In this document: piece after piece, positions 11,801 through 23,901 of the stretch
Layout: every line of letters starts with the position of its first letter
Numbering within the stretch: the first letter of the stretch is position 1
Assembly (NCBI GenBank): GCA_036785705.1
Contig: JAWUZG010000159.1
Span: forward strand, 3,720,001-3,784,000
Reading direction: 5' to 3'
DNA length: 64,000 nucleotides
Source of the DNA: Acanthornis magna
Lineage: Eukaryota; Chordata; Aves; Passeriformes; Acanthizidae
Notes under the pieces: model-generated
Database searches by the model: none
The model's input: only the letters and a program-made list of their open reading frames with translations
Told to the model about the DNA's origin: nothing
Made by a program: the position numbers and the translations under genes

Positions 11801-14800
11801 TGCTTTTTGGTTTGTTTAAGAATATATATATATATATATATATTTTTTTTTTTGTTTTAAGAGTTGGGAGCTCAAAAAGAGCCTTGAAACCTGCTTGCCA
11901 TCGACCCAGACTTTTAGCATGAGCAGCACCAGGGTCTCTTGCTGTGATGTGACTCCTGAGCAGGGGAAAGTCCCACCTGAGGCCAGTGCAGACACCCCTG
12001 AGCAATGCTGCATCTCCTGCAGTTTTCTCTGATGTCTTCCCCGCTCTCTCAGCACTGGTAGCATTGAGTTTGGCTCGGTGTCAATCTGATTTCACTGCAA
12101 ATAGCCTCAAAATTCTTTGAAAGGCACGGCTTCCCCTAAACAGATTGTGGGACCTGCACCTACCTCCCTGCTACCTTTAAATCAAACTTCTCTGAATATA
12201 TTACACCGCAGAGCCATATGCTCAGTGCCACTTCCCTCGGCGTGCCGTGTAATTCATCAGCTATAGGCTCCCCAAGATATATGGACGTTGCCAAAAAGAG
12301 GGAAAGCTGGACCAGCCCTCCTTCCTCTTCAGCAAAAACGTGCTGTCAGCAGGCTGGGGGAGAGGCTGGCTGGGAGTGGGCTCGAGAGTGACCACACATA
12401 GGAAAATCCCTTAAATTTTGTTCACAGACTCCATTCTGTGAATGCTGTGAGGGCAATCCTTCAGCCCTGTCCCACTCAGGGTTTTTCATGGCTTTCAGTC
12501 TGTGTTTCCATGTAACACTCTGCTGGATAAAGAAATTGGAGTGTGTTGAGCAAAAGGCATCAAGGGCGCCCATAAATTTTTGCTGCCTTGGGGGGAAAAA
12601 TGTTCTCCATTTCCATCTGAGGAGATCTGCTGAAGGTCTGGCAGGTTCCATCTTCATCAATATGAACAGACTCACTGGGACCATTGGTGCTCCCATGGTG
12701 TGTCCTGCTCTTCTCCTGCTGTCCCCATCCTGGGATGGGCATGGAGCAGCTTGGCTGGGAAGGAGCTTTAGGGGTGAGGTTCTATTTCGCAGTCTCCTTT
12801 ATCCTTGTTTTGCAGTTTGGCTGGGGCTGGCAGTCCATTTGGGGACGTTTAGGGCCTGAGGAGGTGCCAGATCCCAGGATGGTGCTGTGTCCGTGCTCAG
12901 CTCTGTGCTCAGCCCAGCCCCGGCGCTGGCAGGGCACTGCCAGGCCCTGCTGAACGGGCACTGCCGAGCGCAATTACAGCTCTGGAATGCACTTTCCTGT
13001 GAATCCCTTCCAGCTAATATATGCTCTGATATTGGCACTGCTCTCGCTAATATTCCTGCCAGCGAATTCTCTGCTCTGCTTGAATATTCATGGGAAGCGA
13101 ATGTGAGGAGAGGAACAGCCTAAATGAGGTGAGTTCATTTAAAAATTCAGCTTCCAAATTCAGTGGCTATTTCTTGCAGCACTCACCCAAGCGTTAGCTC
13201 CCATACTATTAATTTGAGTCTGTGCTTCAGACTTCTGAGCAAATTTTCTGTGTTTTTCCCTCACTGGATCTGCAAATTCTTCCCTCCCTTGAGATCAGGA
13301 GCTTTGTATAAAACCAGCAACTCTTCTTGATAAACTTTACAGTCAAAGGATTTGTTTTCCATGACTTCCATTTAAATTATTCTGCCTTCACCTCCCCGTG
13401 CATGGTTCAGAGCCTGTGGTGGCTCTGTGCTGGGATTGAAATGATTCTTGCTTAGGCAAACTCTCATTTGGACTTGTCAAAGGAGTTCGGTGTGTTTGTA
13501 ATTAAGTGCCTCTCACACCTTCTTTAACCTCACTTACAAGGAGTCGAAGCGTTAGAAAAGCCTGCAAGAGGCAGGAAAGGCTCATTTGCACCTTGAAATG
13601 CCAATGTTTTGGGAGATCAATGCTGTCTGTATGGAACAAAACTATAAGCAACTTTCAAGTGCTTTTTTTAATGTAGTGTCTCCTTTGCATATTGGATTTA
13701 TGTCTGATTATATGGTGACTAAGGTGTGAGATAATAGGAAAGCAGCCTCTAAAGCATTAACTCCTTCACACGTGCTGTGGCTCGAGCAGAGCTCGGCTCT
13801 GCTTTCTTGTGCTTCCTCTCTCCTAAATATAATCACACCCGGCCGGATGATGGGGAAGAAACAGAACTGTTACAAAGCCGAGCGTAGGAAGTTTAGACTG
13901 TGTCAGAATTAGGGTAATTAGTGTTTGCATTAGGCTGTTCCTCAGCCATACAGCCGTTCCGTGGCAGGGAGGCAGGAAGGGCTGCTCTCCTCCTCTTCCT
14001 CCTGGGAGGTGACACCAAGGGAGGACAGCCACCCGACCTTGTCCTTGCCCTTTATGCTCCCTGAGCCATCCCACATCCCTGTCCACGCTGAGCTGGAATG
14101 GAGCAATCCCACATTTTTCCCAGCTGTCACTCTGCCCACGGCGCTGCTGGGGTCGGCAGGACCGGGTCCCTTGGTGATCGTCCATGGGCCAGTCGTGAAA
14201 GGCTGTGAAATTTCCAATTAGCCTGGAAAAAATTGTAGATAAGCGTGTAATTCTCAGCCCAAATTAAATCAAGCGTCCAAGCACGCTCTTCCCTCACTGC
14301 TGCGCTTCATCCACCACCACCATCTCCCCTCTGCATCCTTCAGCACAGCACATTTTTCTTTTTAATTGGTGGCAGACTTCATCCTTGGAGTTTAAACTTT
14401 GCTGGCGGATGGAAGGAAGGGGCTGTCTTCTTTATTTGATTTAAAGAAAGGCTTTGCTGCTGTGAGGATCTAATGCCTAAGCTTTTTGGGGGGTTTCATA
14501 TCCCCTCCTGTGGCTGAGTGAGATTGAATTTGGTCTGATGCGGCAGAGGAAAGCAGAAAGCTTAGCTGGAGATAGAGGAGAGAGCTCTGGCCTGGCTCGT
14601 TTGGGAAGCTCTGCCACAGGGCTTGCATTAGAAACATGTTGACACTGCTGAACATGGAAAACCAAGGGAATACTAATGGTCCATTTATTAAATATCTCAA
14701 AGTCCATTTAGGATCCCGTGGAGGCCCTGAGTAAATTAGAGTTCAGGAGGCACACTGGTGCTGGGAACGTGGAACAGTGAGTTTGTGTGGCCAGCCCCCT

Positions 14801-15540
14801 CTGGTGAGAGACATCTCACAGGAGGGACAGGTCCCAGGGTTCCTGTGCCACCAACAGCTCCCAGGCAAAGCCCAGGAGATGATGCGAGTGACAAATTGGA
14901 AAACCTGATACAAAAAGAAAGAAGTGATGCGTCAGGCCATGGCTTGCCCCACTGGAGCAGTGTTTGGGGTGCCTGGAGGTGGTGTTTGTAGAGGTAGGTA
15001 CACATTGAATTGTCCTCACTCAGCACAGGGTCATCCTGTCCTTCCCACCCGGAGTGTCCTTTCCCAAGGCTTTCTGATGCTTCCACCCTTCAACATTTAG
15101 CAAACAAAATTCAACACAGACCTTTTCTTGTTTACTTCTATCCCTGTATCAAACTGTGGAAAATGTCCAGATCACAGGGATGGCCAGGGACCCTGTTCCA
15201 CCCCAGCTCAGTTGCTTTCCCGGTTGCTTTACCGCAGAAATACTGATCAGTTCTTTTTCTGTCTATGCAGTAATTGCTCCTAATTGCGGCCTCCATTGTG
15301 TGCCTTCTGGTTTGGAGCATATTTAATGGGAGATTTGTGTTCATCTCGAAAGGATGCCGACTTTAATGATCAGGGAGAGCGTCAGTGAGCTGGAAGTTCA
15401 CAAAGCGATGCTCTTACTTCTGATTTCCAGCGGGAACTTCTCCCATCCTGCAATTTAATACTGAGGGGAGCCCAGAGCTGGGCAGAGAGGTTTCAGGGTG
15501 GGATCAGTTGTACCAGGGCAGGTGAGAGAATCAGGCAGAC
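8869..15540. other. Intergenic stretch, no gene seen
   Basis: About 6.7 kb without a recognisable exon, RNA gene or large repeat. It holds a (TA)11 run at 11822-11843 next to a T-run. AT-rich blocks such as 12990-13110 and 13600-13740 look less random than the GC-rich surroundings and might be regulatory, but this is only an impression. Confidence 0.5.
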
Positions 15541-15625
15541 ACAGAAATCAAAGAGTTATTATGGTTGGAAAAGACCCCCAAGCTCACCTTTGAATGAACA
15601 TCACTGTGCCCACTGAAACATCACA
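15541..15625 (-). mobile_element. CR1 LINE 3' end fragment, antisense
   Basis: The segment starts with an ACAGAAATCA..TTATGGTTGGAAAAGACC block and continues to a CACTGTGCCCACTGAAACATC-like piece. This is the reverse complement of the CR1 3' end (cores GGTCTTTTCCAACC and TTTAGTGGGCA). It is short and diverged. Confidence 0.65.
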
Positions 15626-15639
15626 GGGGGAATGATGAT

Positions 15640-15718
15640 TTCTACAGCAAGGACTGGACAGGAGTGAGACTTGGTGCCTGTGGGACTCTTCCAGCTCAGG
15701 ATATTCTGTGATTCTCTG
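15640..15718 (+). mobile_element. CR1 LINE 3' end fragment, sense
   Basis: The block GACTTGGTGCCTGTGGGACT followed by CTTCCAGCTCAGGATATTCTGTGATTCTCTGA resembles the terminal part of another CR1 subfamily, with the ATTCTRTGATTCT-type ending. It lies 15 bp from an antisense CR1 fragment, so the two ends point outward. Confidence 0.7.
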
Positions 15719-18700
15719 AGCCCTTCGCTCCAGCACAAGCACGAGACATCAGCAGCTCCTCCACCTGCTGCAGAGGCTTGGCTCTGCCTCAGCGTTTATG
15801 TAACAGCAGGAGAAACCCAAACCCTGTGAAAATGTCTCCTGTGCCCAAAAAAGTTCGTTTTGAGCCAGGTGGGAGCAAGGTCACTGTGTCCCAAGGTGTG
15901 AACGAGAACGAGACTCCTGTTGGGACAGCCAGGTGAGACAGCAGGGGTGGCCCTGGGTCACGGCTGGGACAGGAGTCCCCAGGGACACCTCTGTGGCTCC
16001 ACAGGCAGCGCAGAGCAGATGCAGTGGGATCAGCCAGGAACCCTGCAGGCACAGCCCTGTGATGGAGGCACAATGCTCCTCAGCTCAGGGCTGAGATTTC
16101 TGCTGTTGAGCTGGAGGAGAGCTCACCTTCATGACCCACGGCCTGCCCCAGCCAAGGGTCCATTGTTGGGGGGATTTGGACATTTGATGGCTGCGGTGGG
16201 ACAGCGAGGCTGGGAAGGGCTGGAGGAAGGGACTGCTGCTCTTATCCACGTGCCAAAGGGAAACACCACTCCTGCAGCCTCACACCCTGATTTTCCTGTG
16301 TAACTCCATGGAAATGGGAATGATTGCCTGTGATTAGATGGGTTTGGGGGGGAGAGCTTTGATCCTGTCAGCAGAGACGGGAGAATGATGGAAAGGGAAA
16401 TGAGTGCAAAGAAAGGAGACGGGAGGAGGGAAACACCATCAAGACAGTCCTGACAGACAGGGAGGAGGTGAGGGATGTGGCAGGAGATGTTTCCCACGGC
16501 TGCTCAAACAGGCAGGGGGAGGACAGGAGCTCAGGCTCCTTCTCAGGAAGAGCTTTCTCTCAAAGCGAAGCTGTTATTTCCATTGGTACGGTCAGATCAG
16601 CCCTGAAACCTCGGCAGGGAGGGCAGTTTGACATCAATTACTGCAGCCCTGTCTCTCCCTGGTCTGGCAGCAGCCCGGGGAGTGGAGACAGATGTGTTTG
16701 ACTCTCAGACGTGATGCGGAGCGGAGGATCAGGGAGTGCAATGAGTTTGGTGCTGCTCCGCTGTTTCAGTGGGAACCGAGACCCTGAACATTGCGATGGC
16801 CTCAGGGAAGGGAGCACTGCCCAAATCCCTTTCGTGGGGCAGAGATTCACACGGCCGCAGGGAGCTCTGGAAGTCACGGCTGGAGCACTGAGGAGTGGGG
16901 ACAGAGCGGGCAGGGGCTGGCAGGCTCCATCTCAGAGCCACCCGCCTTGTGCTCTATCAAATCACCCCAAAATGCAGTGTCAAGCATCCGTGCGCTCACG
17001 GATGCTGAGAGTGGCTCTAGGTGTGCAATTCTTGTGGGAATTATCCTGTGAAGGATAAACAAACCCAGAGCAAGGCAATATCAGCTCTCCCTCTCGACCT
17101 TCCTCTCTTTGCCGAGGATTTCTGTGTGGGGTCTCACCTGCACCTTCCTCCGACACAAATCCCAGAGTTATCCCACAGCTGCACCATCCCACCTCCCACC
17201 TGGCCCCAAATCCACGGTGCGCCCCACAGGATGAAACAAAACTCATCTGGGCCAAACCTTTTTGTAAACACAGCCCTGCCACCCCCACACTTTAACGCAG
17301 CCCTTCCTGTTCTCTGCTGGAGGTTTCGTAGCGGAGGCTTCTAAAAAAATGGAGAATTTCTGGCATTCTTTGCAGTTAAAAAGATTGGGTTTGACACACT
17401 GATGGCTGAGACAGTAAATATGACTTATGGCAAATCAATTTGCTGTGTTTGACTGCGACATTGGCGCTGCCAGGGATTTGATTGGGAATTGCCAGGGTTA
17501 TTTGCTGGGGATGCCATCGGCGTCGCGGCTGTCTGGGGTCCAGGCTGGAAAATCGCGGCTCTTGCAGCATGCTGAGAGCTCAGCCCATCCTGGCCCACCC
17601 TGCCGTGCCTTTCCTGCTCTCCCCAAACCCCGGGAAGCACTGCCATCAGCTGTGATGAGGCTGATGCCATCCCTCCGTGCTGAGCTGGCATTTTCACAGC
17701 TCCGCCAAACTTTCGGGTTTTTCCTTGGAGTCCCTTTGGATATCTGAAAACAGAGATGTAGAAAACTGAATTTATGCTATGAGGAGAAGCGGTGGAGATA
17801 AGGGGAGGGGGTGGGGGGGGGAGTGCTCGAAAGGCATATTTTTTATTTTTTTAAAACTTTTTCGCTGATGGCAAGTGGTAAGCATGTTTTATTTATGTAT
17901 TCCGAGATCCGCCAACGTTATGTTTTTCTCCTGACTGATGCCTTGGCTGCAATGACAGCTTACACCGAGCCGGCTGTGCACGAGCCTTATTTACCCTCCA
18001 CAGCCTCCCCACCCAAGATTGACAGTGAATTATTCTGCACCTTGAACTTCTCCTCAGTTAATGCAATGCAAATTTGGCTCCTTTATTAGAAATTTTTTTT
18101 TTTTTTCCAAATGTGCAGATTATTTTTTTCAATGAAAAGGGGGCTGGAGGCTTTTCCGAGATGGTAAAAATAAGGTATCTTACAAAATATTAGTGAATTC
18201 TACCTGCCTGATGTCTGTGTTAGGTGAGAGCCAAAGGATGGTGGTTCCTTTCTCCCTCCTTTTGCTGCTGGAGGAGCGACGGCTTTTGCCTGGGAGAGCC
18301 CTGCTGTGCATTCCCAGCGCCTGCTCTCCCTTCCCGTGACATTTGTGGAAACTCATTTGTCTGCTTATCTCCAGAACTCTCCTTGGGGTGGCCAAAACCA
18401 GATCTGAGCACAGATCAAGGTAAAAAACTCAGAGGGAAATTCGAGGATGCTCACTGCCAGCTGCCAGGCTCTGCAGGAGCTGCTCGTTCCGTGCGTCCAC
18501 GAGCACGTGTGTGTGTTCAGGAGAAACTTTTAGCACCAGAAAAATTCATACTGAGGCCGTTTTGCTGTTTCCAGGCAGCTCTTCCTGACAGAGCACGGCT
18601 TCGGCCCCGCTTCAATCCCAGCCGGGGAACTACTTTGGCAAAACCATCGCTAAACGAGGCTTTTAGCAGCGTGTGGTATGGAAGGCATCCAGGACTGTGG

Positions 18701-21590
18701 TTTTCCAAGGTAACAGCTGAAAGAAAGAAAAAAAAACGGTGAAAAAAAAAAAAAAGAAAAGTGAGAGTGAGCTTTTGTTAAGTAATTAAAGAATTCCGGC
18801 TTGCTGGAAAGCCCCAGGGCTGTGCTTCTGCGGCTGATCGGAGTCTTTGTTTGCACAAGGCTGGTAAACAATTTGCAGTTCTTGGCAATAACCTGAATTA
18901 TGTCCTAGTAAAAAAAAAAGGTAGTTGAAAAGTCTGGGTTTATATTGTTATTTCAGGGCAGGGAGAGGAATGAAGGGAGGTAGTTCTGATGGGCTGGCAT
19001 GCACTCAGGTCTGTGCAGAGATGCCCTCACTTCTCTAGCTCCTTCCACAGGATACTTTTGGGTAAATAAATGAAGTTCAGCAAGAGCAGAGAGCTCAGGA
19101 TTGCTCAGCACAGGAGTTCCTTCCCTCAGACTGGGTTCAGGCACTGATTGAAGCAGTGGGGCTCACTGCACAAAGCATTGATCTGCTCCCTAAGTGCCCT
19201 GGTTGTGCTCACCGCCGGGAGATCTGCAGGTGAAATCTCTGCTCCTGGAGCCTCCACACCCACGGCCTTAATTAAGCACTGCCCCATGTTCCTGCTCGAT
19301 AGGATGAGTGGATATATGCAATCAGGAGAGAATTTTGTGATGATTTTGCTCTTTGTTTAAATGAGGAGGGAGTTGGCTTGGTGTGTTCGCCTGACCGCCA
19401 GCTACACTGCGGTTGGAAAATATATAAATAAAAGCAAGATGCAATTTCCCGTGGGGGCTGAGCTGCCAGGAGAACACCTTCACTGGCACGTGGGGAGAGC
19501 CAGAGGTCAGGGAGGCCACGGCACTGCTCCCATCTCCTCCTGGCAGGGCCAGGGTTAGCCCATGCCCAGTGGTCATGGGGATCCTGCCGTGGGCATCCTG
19601 CCTCAGGGATGGGATGGCAGGCTCACTTAAATCCCTTTCAGTCCTGAAAATACATTGAGAGACCCCCATGGAGCCCTCCTAGGAGGAGATGCTGTGAGGA
19701 GAGTCTAATTTCTAAGCACTGTTGACTCTGCCCAACCTTGGGTCAAGTGGAGTTTGACAGCCTGGTAAAGGACACATTCTCCATGGCCTCTGTGAAGCCA
19801 CAGGAGATATTTTTTATTCGCCACAGCCACTGAGACTGAAAAAAAAAAGCTTCTAGAAGAGGCACTCTTCCTCGTCGTGCTGCGGGAAAGATCATCTGAA
19901 TTAACATGAGCTCCTCGGCTATTAAACGGAAATTTTAAATGGGAAGAAAATTCTGCAGTGACTGCTAAATTGTGTGTCAGCAGAAAGGGGAAAAAGCAAC
20001 GTGTGTCATTCCTATTATCATCTTGAAATCCATCTTCCCTCTACATGCCATGACGGTGGATAATCCCCGATACGACGCCTGCATCGCTAATATTTGCAGA
20101 GGCAGAATTCCTACTTTGGAAGACTTTTGCTCTGCATGTCTTGAAAATGTGGTTTGAGATGATCAGAAAAGCTGAACAAAGTCCTGGGGGTTGGGTTTTG
20201 CCATCAGTGGCAGTGAAGTGGCCTCTGGAGCCCAAGGAATGGAGGGATTATTGGAATGCCAAGTCACTGCTGGTGTGTTCCCGTGTGCTGTGGGTCAGAC
20301 CTTCTGACAAGGACAAGGACAAGAGGTGTTTCCAAATCAGGAAAATGGTGCCAAGCCCAGCCAGGGTGAGGGTGAAATGGCAAATGTGTGCATCCAGGGC
20401 TGCAGGAGAGCACCTTCAAAAAGAAAAAGAAAACCTGTGCTGCTCCTTTACTGCCCGTGGAAAAGCACGGAGAACATGCAGGAATGCCGGGGCATGGTAA
20501 ATTTTAAACTTTTTTAACCCCTTGGCTGCACGGGATGTGATCAGATGTTTTGCTGGGGTGGGTTTAGAGGTGAGATGGAGCTGGGGAAGGGGTCCCTGCT
20601 GCCGAGTTGGGGCTGCTCCTCCCTGGGGACAGGGACTTGGGGCTGTTGGTGTCACAGCCCAGCTCCAGCTTCCTGCCCTGCAGGGTTTGTCACGGTCATT
20701 GCCCAGGTGGAATGGGCTGGACAGGCTCACGCTGGTGGGAATTTAAAGCAGGACATCACCAATGAGGGACAGTGCCCAGTTTGTCTGCCAGGGCTGTCAC
20801 AATTTGCCCTCCAGGAGGTGTCCCAGTGGGTTGAAGGAAGTGGTGGCTGTGATCTTGGTCACAGCTTTGGTTTTCCAGGCCAGGCTTTGGTGTTTTCATG
20901 GTGGAAGAGGGCTCTGGGTGCCAGGTATCCCTCAATGGGCAGCTTTGGGGTACTGTGTGCTTGCCATGGCTTTGCATTGCTGCTCCTGGGCTGTGGGAGA
21001 GGAACTGGGCTGGGGTTGTTCCCCAAGTCATGGCAATGAGGTGAGTGGGGGAGAGCCAGACCTCGTGTGTGCACATCTTTGCATGGAAAAACTCTGGACC
21101 AAATCCCTCCTTGAGAAAAACAACATCAGCACTAATAAATCTCCCCCTCCAGGTCCCCATCCCACTTTGCCTGACAGGGACAGGAGCACGGGGATCCCCA
21201 GGAGGAGAAAAACAGAGGGGAGGGTGATACAGGGTGAAAAAAACCCAAGCTAATCATGTAGACATTTGTGCGGAGGTTAAAAATGAAGCAATAAAACCTT
21301 TACACAAACTTCCAAATGCTTCAGCGGCCACAGGCTGCAGCTAAAGCAGAGAATAAATAAGGGAAGGTGCAGGCAGGCAGAGGGAGGCTGATAGAGCCAT
21401 CACTCCTCGGTGGCAGCCTGAGAAATGTGTCCCCATGGTGTCCCCACAGCCACCGAGGGGAAGGGGTGGAGGAGCGCAGGTTTGGGTGTCCTAGTGCCTC
21501 CTGAGGGGTTTGGGCCATCCCGTGGGGAGCAGGGGGGATGAAGCATGAGCTGAATTTGCCAGATCTCTTGGGCTCCCAGCCTGGCCAGCC
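15719..21590. other. Intergenic stretch, no gene seen
   Basis: About 5.9 kb without a recognised gene. Notable pieces are a G-run at 17803-17821, an AT-rich block (17870-18090) with a perfect octamer ATGCAAAT at 18066-18073, A-rich simple sequence at 18720-18765, and a block at 19880-20160 containing a homeodomain-like TAATCC. None of this proves function. Confidence 0.5.
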
Positions 21591-21750
21591 TGGCAGCCTG
21601 CAGGGTGGGTTTCTGTCCCCTGGCAGCCTGCAGGGTGGGTTTCTGTCCCCTGGCAGCCTGCAAGGTGGGTTTCTGTCCCCTGGCAACCTGCAGGGTGGAT
21701 TTCTGTCCCCTGGCAGCCTGCAGGGTGGGTTTCTGTCCCCTGGCAGCCTG
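21591..21750. repeat. 30-bp minisatellite, five copies
   Basis: Five tandem copies of a 30-bp unit (starting CTGGCAGCCTGCAGGGTGGG, ending TTTCTGTCCC) with only a few substitutions between copies. Because 30 is a multiple of three, open frames pass through on both strands and give spurious 10-residue peptide repeats. Near identity of the copies suggests a recent expansion. Confidence 0.96.
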
Positions 21751-23611
21751 GCTAGGGGGGAATTAAAGCCTATGTGGGGGATGGAGGAATTATTGACCAC
21801 CCTTTGGAAAGTCTGCGAGAGGTGGGTGCAGGAGGGACAGGTCCCACTTGAATTTGAGGAAAGGTGAGAAGCAGACAGGGAATTCTGGGGTGTGACAATT
21901 TTTGTGCTGCTGGATGGAGGGGAAGGGCTCAGGCAGGGCTGGGAGCCCCGGGAGGCTGCAGGGAGCTCTGCAAAGGGTGGCAGAGGCTGTCAGGGCATCC
22001 TGCCCTCCCTGTGCTGGGGCTTCTGACTGTGAGCCACATCCAGCACTGCTCGGAACTTTCCCTTTATAAATGAGCGTGGAAAAGGAATGTGAGTGTGCTG
22101 CAGCTTCCCAGGAAGCCATTCTGCAGCCTCTGCAGATGCACTCACTGTCTCCTTAGCTTAAGGCCTGGGTAAAGAACTAATTATTTGGACCTAAGCTTAA
22201 ATCTGTATCCACAAAGATGGATTTGTGACTCTTGCCAGCTTCCCCTAGAGGATTGCAACCTCATTTTGTTCCTCGTGAACTTCTGCTGAGGTGTAAAATA
22301 ACAACAATCTTGAGAGCTAAAATCGCTGAAGGATGGATTAAATTATAATGCAATCAGTCCAAAAAGACCTTCTGTCTGCAAGGAGCAGCATTAGGCTGTC
22401 CCAGAGCAGGCAGCCTGTCAGGATTACCCAGCCCGCTCCGGCCGCTTCGTCTGCACCACGAAACTGCATTTCCTGGGCAGAGCAATTCCCTTATCATCTG
22501 CTGAATGCTCCTCGGGAGCCTTGGCATCGCCCTGCCCAGGGCAGGACTCACTCTGAGAGGAGCTCCATAAACCCATGACAAGAAAGGACAGATGGCAATG
22601 AATATTTTGAGGTCTGCAGCATATTCCTGGGGAAGGATTGCTTCCGACCTGCCATCTCCACGCAGACTTTAAATCACGACTTGAGCAGCAAGCCCGGTCT
22701 GGGGTCTGTTAATATGTGTTTGGAGAGGATTTAGCATAGCAGGGCTCCAATCCCCACTGAGATTCTCGAGAATAAGCTCCTATAAATAACTAGGATGGAG
22801 CCCATGGGATGATTTTCAGACATTTGGAATACCCTGGGCCATGGCCTGGCAGCCCTCGCACAGCTCGGGGAGCAGTTGGGGAAGCAGGAGCTGCCTGTGC
22901 AGGACCGACCCTGCTGAGTCCTGCCCTGCTCCCCACTCTGCTGAGCCCTCACCCCTCCAGATGCCCTGTGTAGTGCCACAGGCAGGAGGAATGGGGTTTA
23001 TTTTGGGGCTTCAGGCACTTGATGGATGCTGGACAGAGACCTCATAGCGAGCAGGGCATCCCACAAGTGCCAGTGCAATAGATGTTGAGCTCCTCACCGT
23101 TCCTTGTAGCTGGCTGCAAGGCCCCTTGGAGGTTTTATCCCTCTCCAGGGCAGGTTTAAGATCTCTTTTCCTGCCTGAACAGAGGTAACAAAAGATGCAG
23201 GGGCTTAATTATCTTTCTGGCTTTGTCCAATTTAGTTTCTCTTTGTCAATGAGTTCAGCTGTCTGTGTGGAGCAGGGGGGAAGCAGGGGAGAGGGATGCA
23301 GGCAGAGCTGCTTTTGCTAAAGAAACCCTGCTAAAAAGACATCTCCTTCCTGGAGATAAGCCACTGCTGCCCTCTGCTCTGTGCCCAGCCTGCTGGGAGC
23401 CTCTGTGGTGTTGGGCTGTGCTCATTAGGATGCTTTGAGGAAAGTGTTCCTTGAGGACCCTGCCCTGATACTCCTCTGCAGAAGGGAGGCTCAGCCTGGA
23501 CTTGACCTTCGCCTGTTCACCTAAGCTGTTCTTAGGCAATGAAACGTGGAGTTTCTCTTAAAAAAAAATCCCTCTTCTGCTTGGGCTGAAGTCTCAAGGT
23601 TTACTGCAATC
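21751..23611. other. Intergenic stretch, no gene seen
   Basis: Unique sequence without a recognised exon or repeat up to the target duplication of the LTR. Confidence 0.55.
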
Positions 23612-23617
23612 TCCCCC
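23612..23617. repeat. Target site duplication, left copy (TCCCCC)
   Basis: The hexamer TCCCCC directly abuts the LTR and is repeated exactly at 23896-23901 on its other side. Six-base duplications are typical of alpharetrovirus and ERVK-type integration. Confidence 0.85.
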
Positions 23618-23696
23618 TGTGGCTTTAGATTTCCCGAGGATTGGAGGGGCTGGCAGAGAATTCAGGCAGACGAACCCAAGATGGCGAAAGGAGAGC

Positions 23697-23702
23697 TTTA
23701 TT
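23697..23702 (-). terminator. Polyadenylation signal of the solo LTR
   Basis: AATAAA on the minus strand within the LTR. It could also end any minus-strand read-through transcript from CDH4. Confidence 0.7.
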
Positions 23703-23714
23703 TACAAGAAACCT

Positions 23715-23722
23715 CTTTTATA
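23715..23722 (-). promoter_or_regulatory. TATA box of the solo LTR
   Basis: TATAAAAG on the minus strand, 12 bases before the AATAAA and about 30 bases before the presumed R start. It appears intact, but whether it is used is unknown. Confidence 0.7.
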
Positions 23723-23895
23723 TCCATTAATATTCTAGCAACTATTGGTCAGCAAAGAATCCACCTCCTAAAACCATTGTTCACAGCCAAATAACACCTA
23801 ATACCAAACACAGAGATTAAGAAAGTAAAAGAATGCAGCTTATCTCTGTTCTCTCTGAGAAAGAACAGAAAGAGTTCTAAAACAGTGCAACTACA

Positions 23896-23901
23896 TCCCC
23901 C
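23896..23901. repeat. Target site duplication, right copy (TCCCCC)
   Basis: Exact match to 23612-23617, directly abutting the LTR end. Confidence 0.85.

Larger units (their letters stand above)
23618..23895 (-). mobile_element. Solo LTR of an avian endogenous retrovirus (ERVK/alpha-like)
   Basis: Read on the minus strand, the 278-bp element begins TGTAGTTGCAC and ends AAAGCCACA, the TG...CA ends of retroviral LTRs, and is flanked by a perfect 6-bp duplication. Inside, in order, are an inverted CCAAT motif region (ATTGGT at 23744-23749 on plus), a TATA box (TATAAAAG, 23715-23722) and AATAAA (23697-23702), followed by GCCATCTTGG, a likely R start. Placing the AATAAA between the TATA box and the start of R matches avian alpharetroviral LTRs. 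There is no gag, pol or env sequence beside it, so it is a solo LTR left by recombination. It has the same orientation as CDH4 and lies about 4.3 kb beyond its proposed 3' end. Confidence 0.9.
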
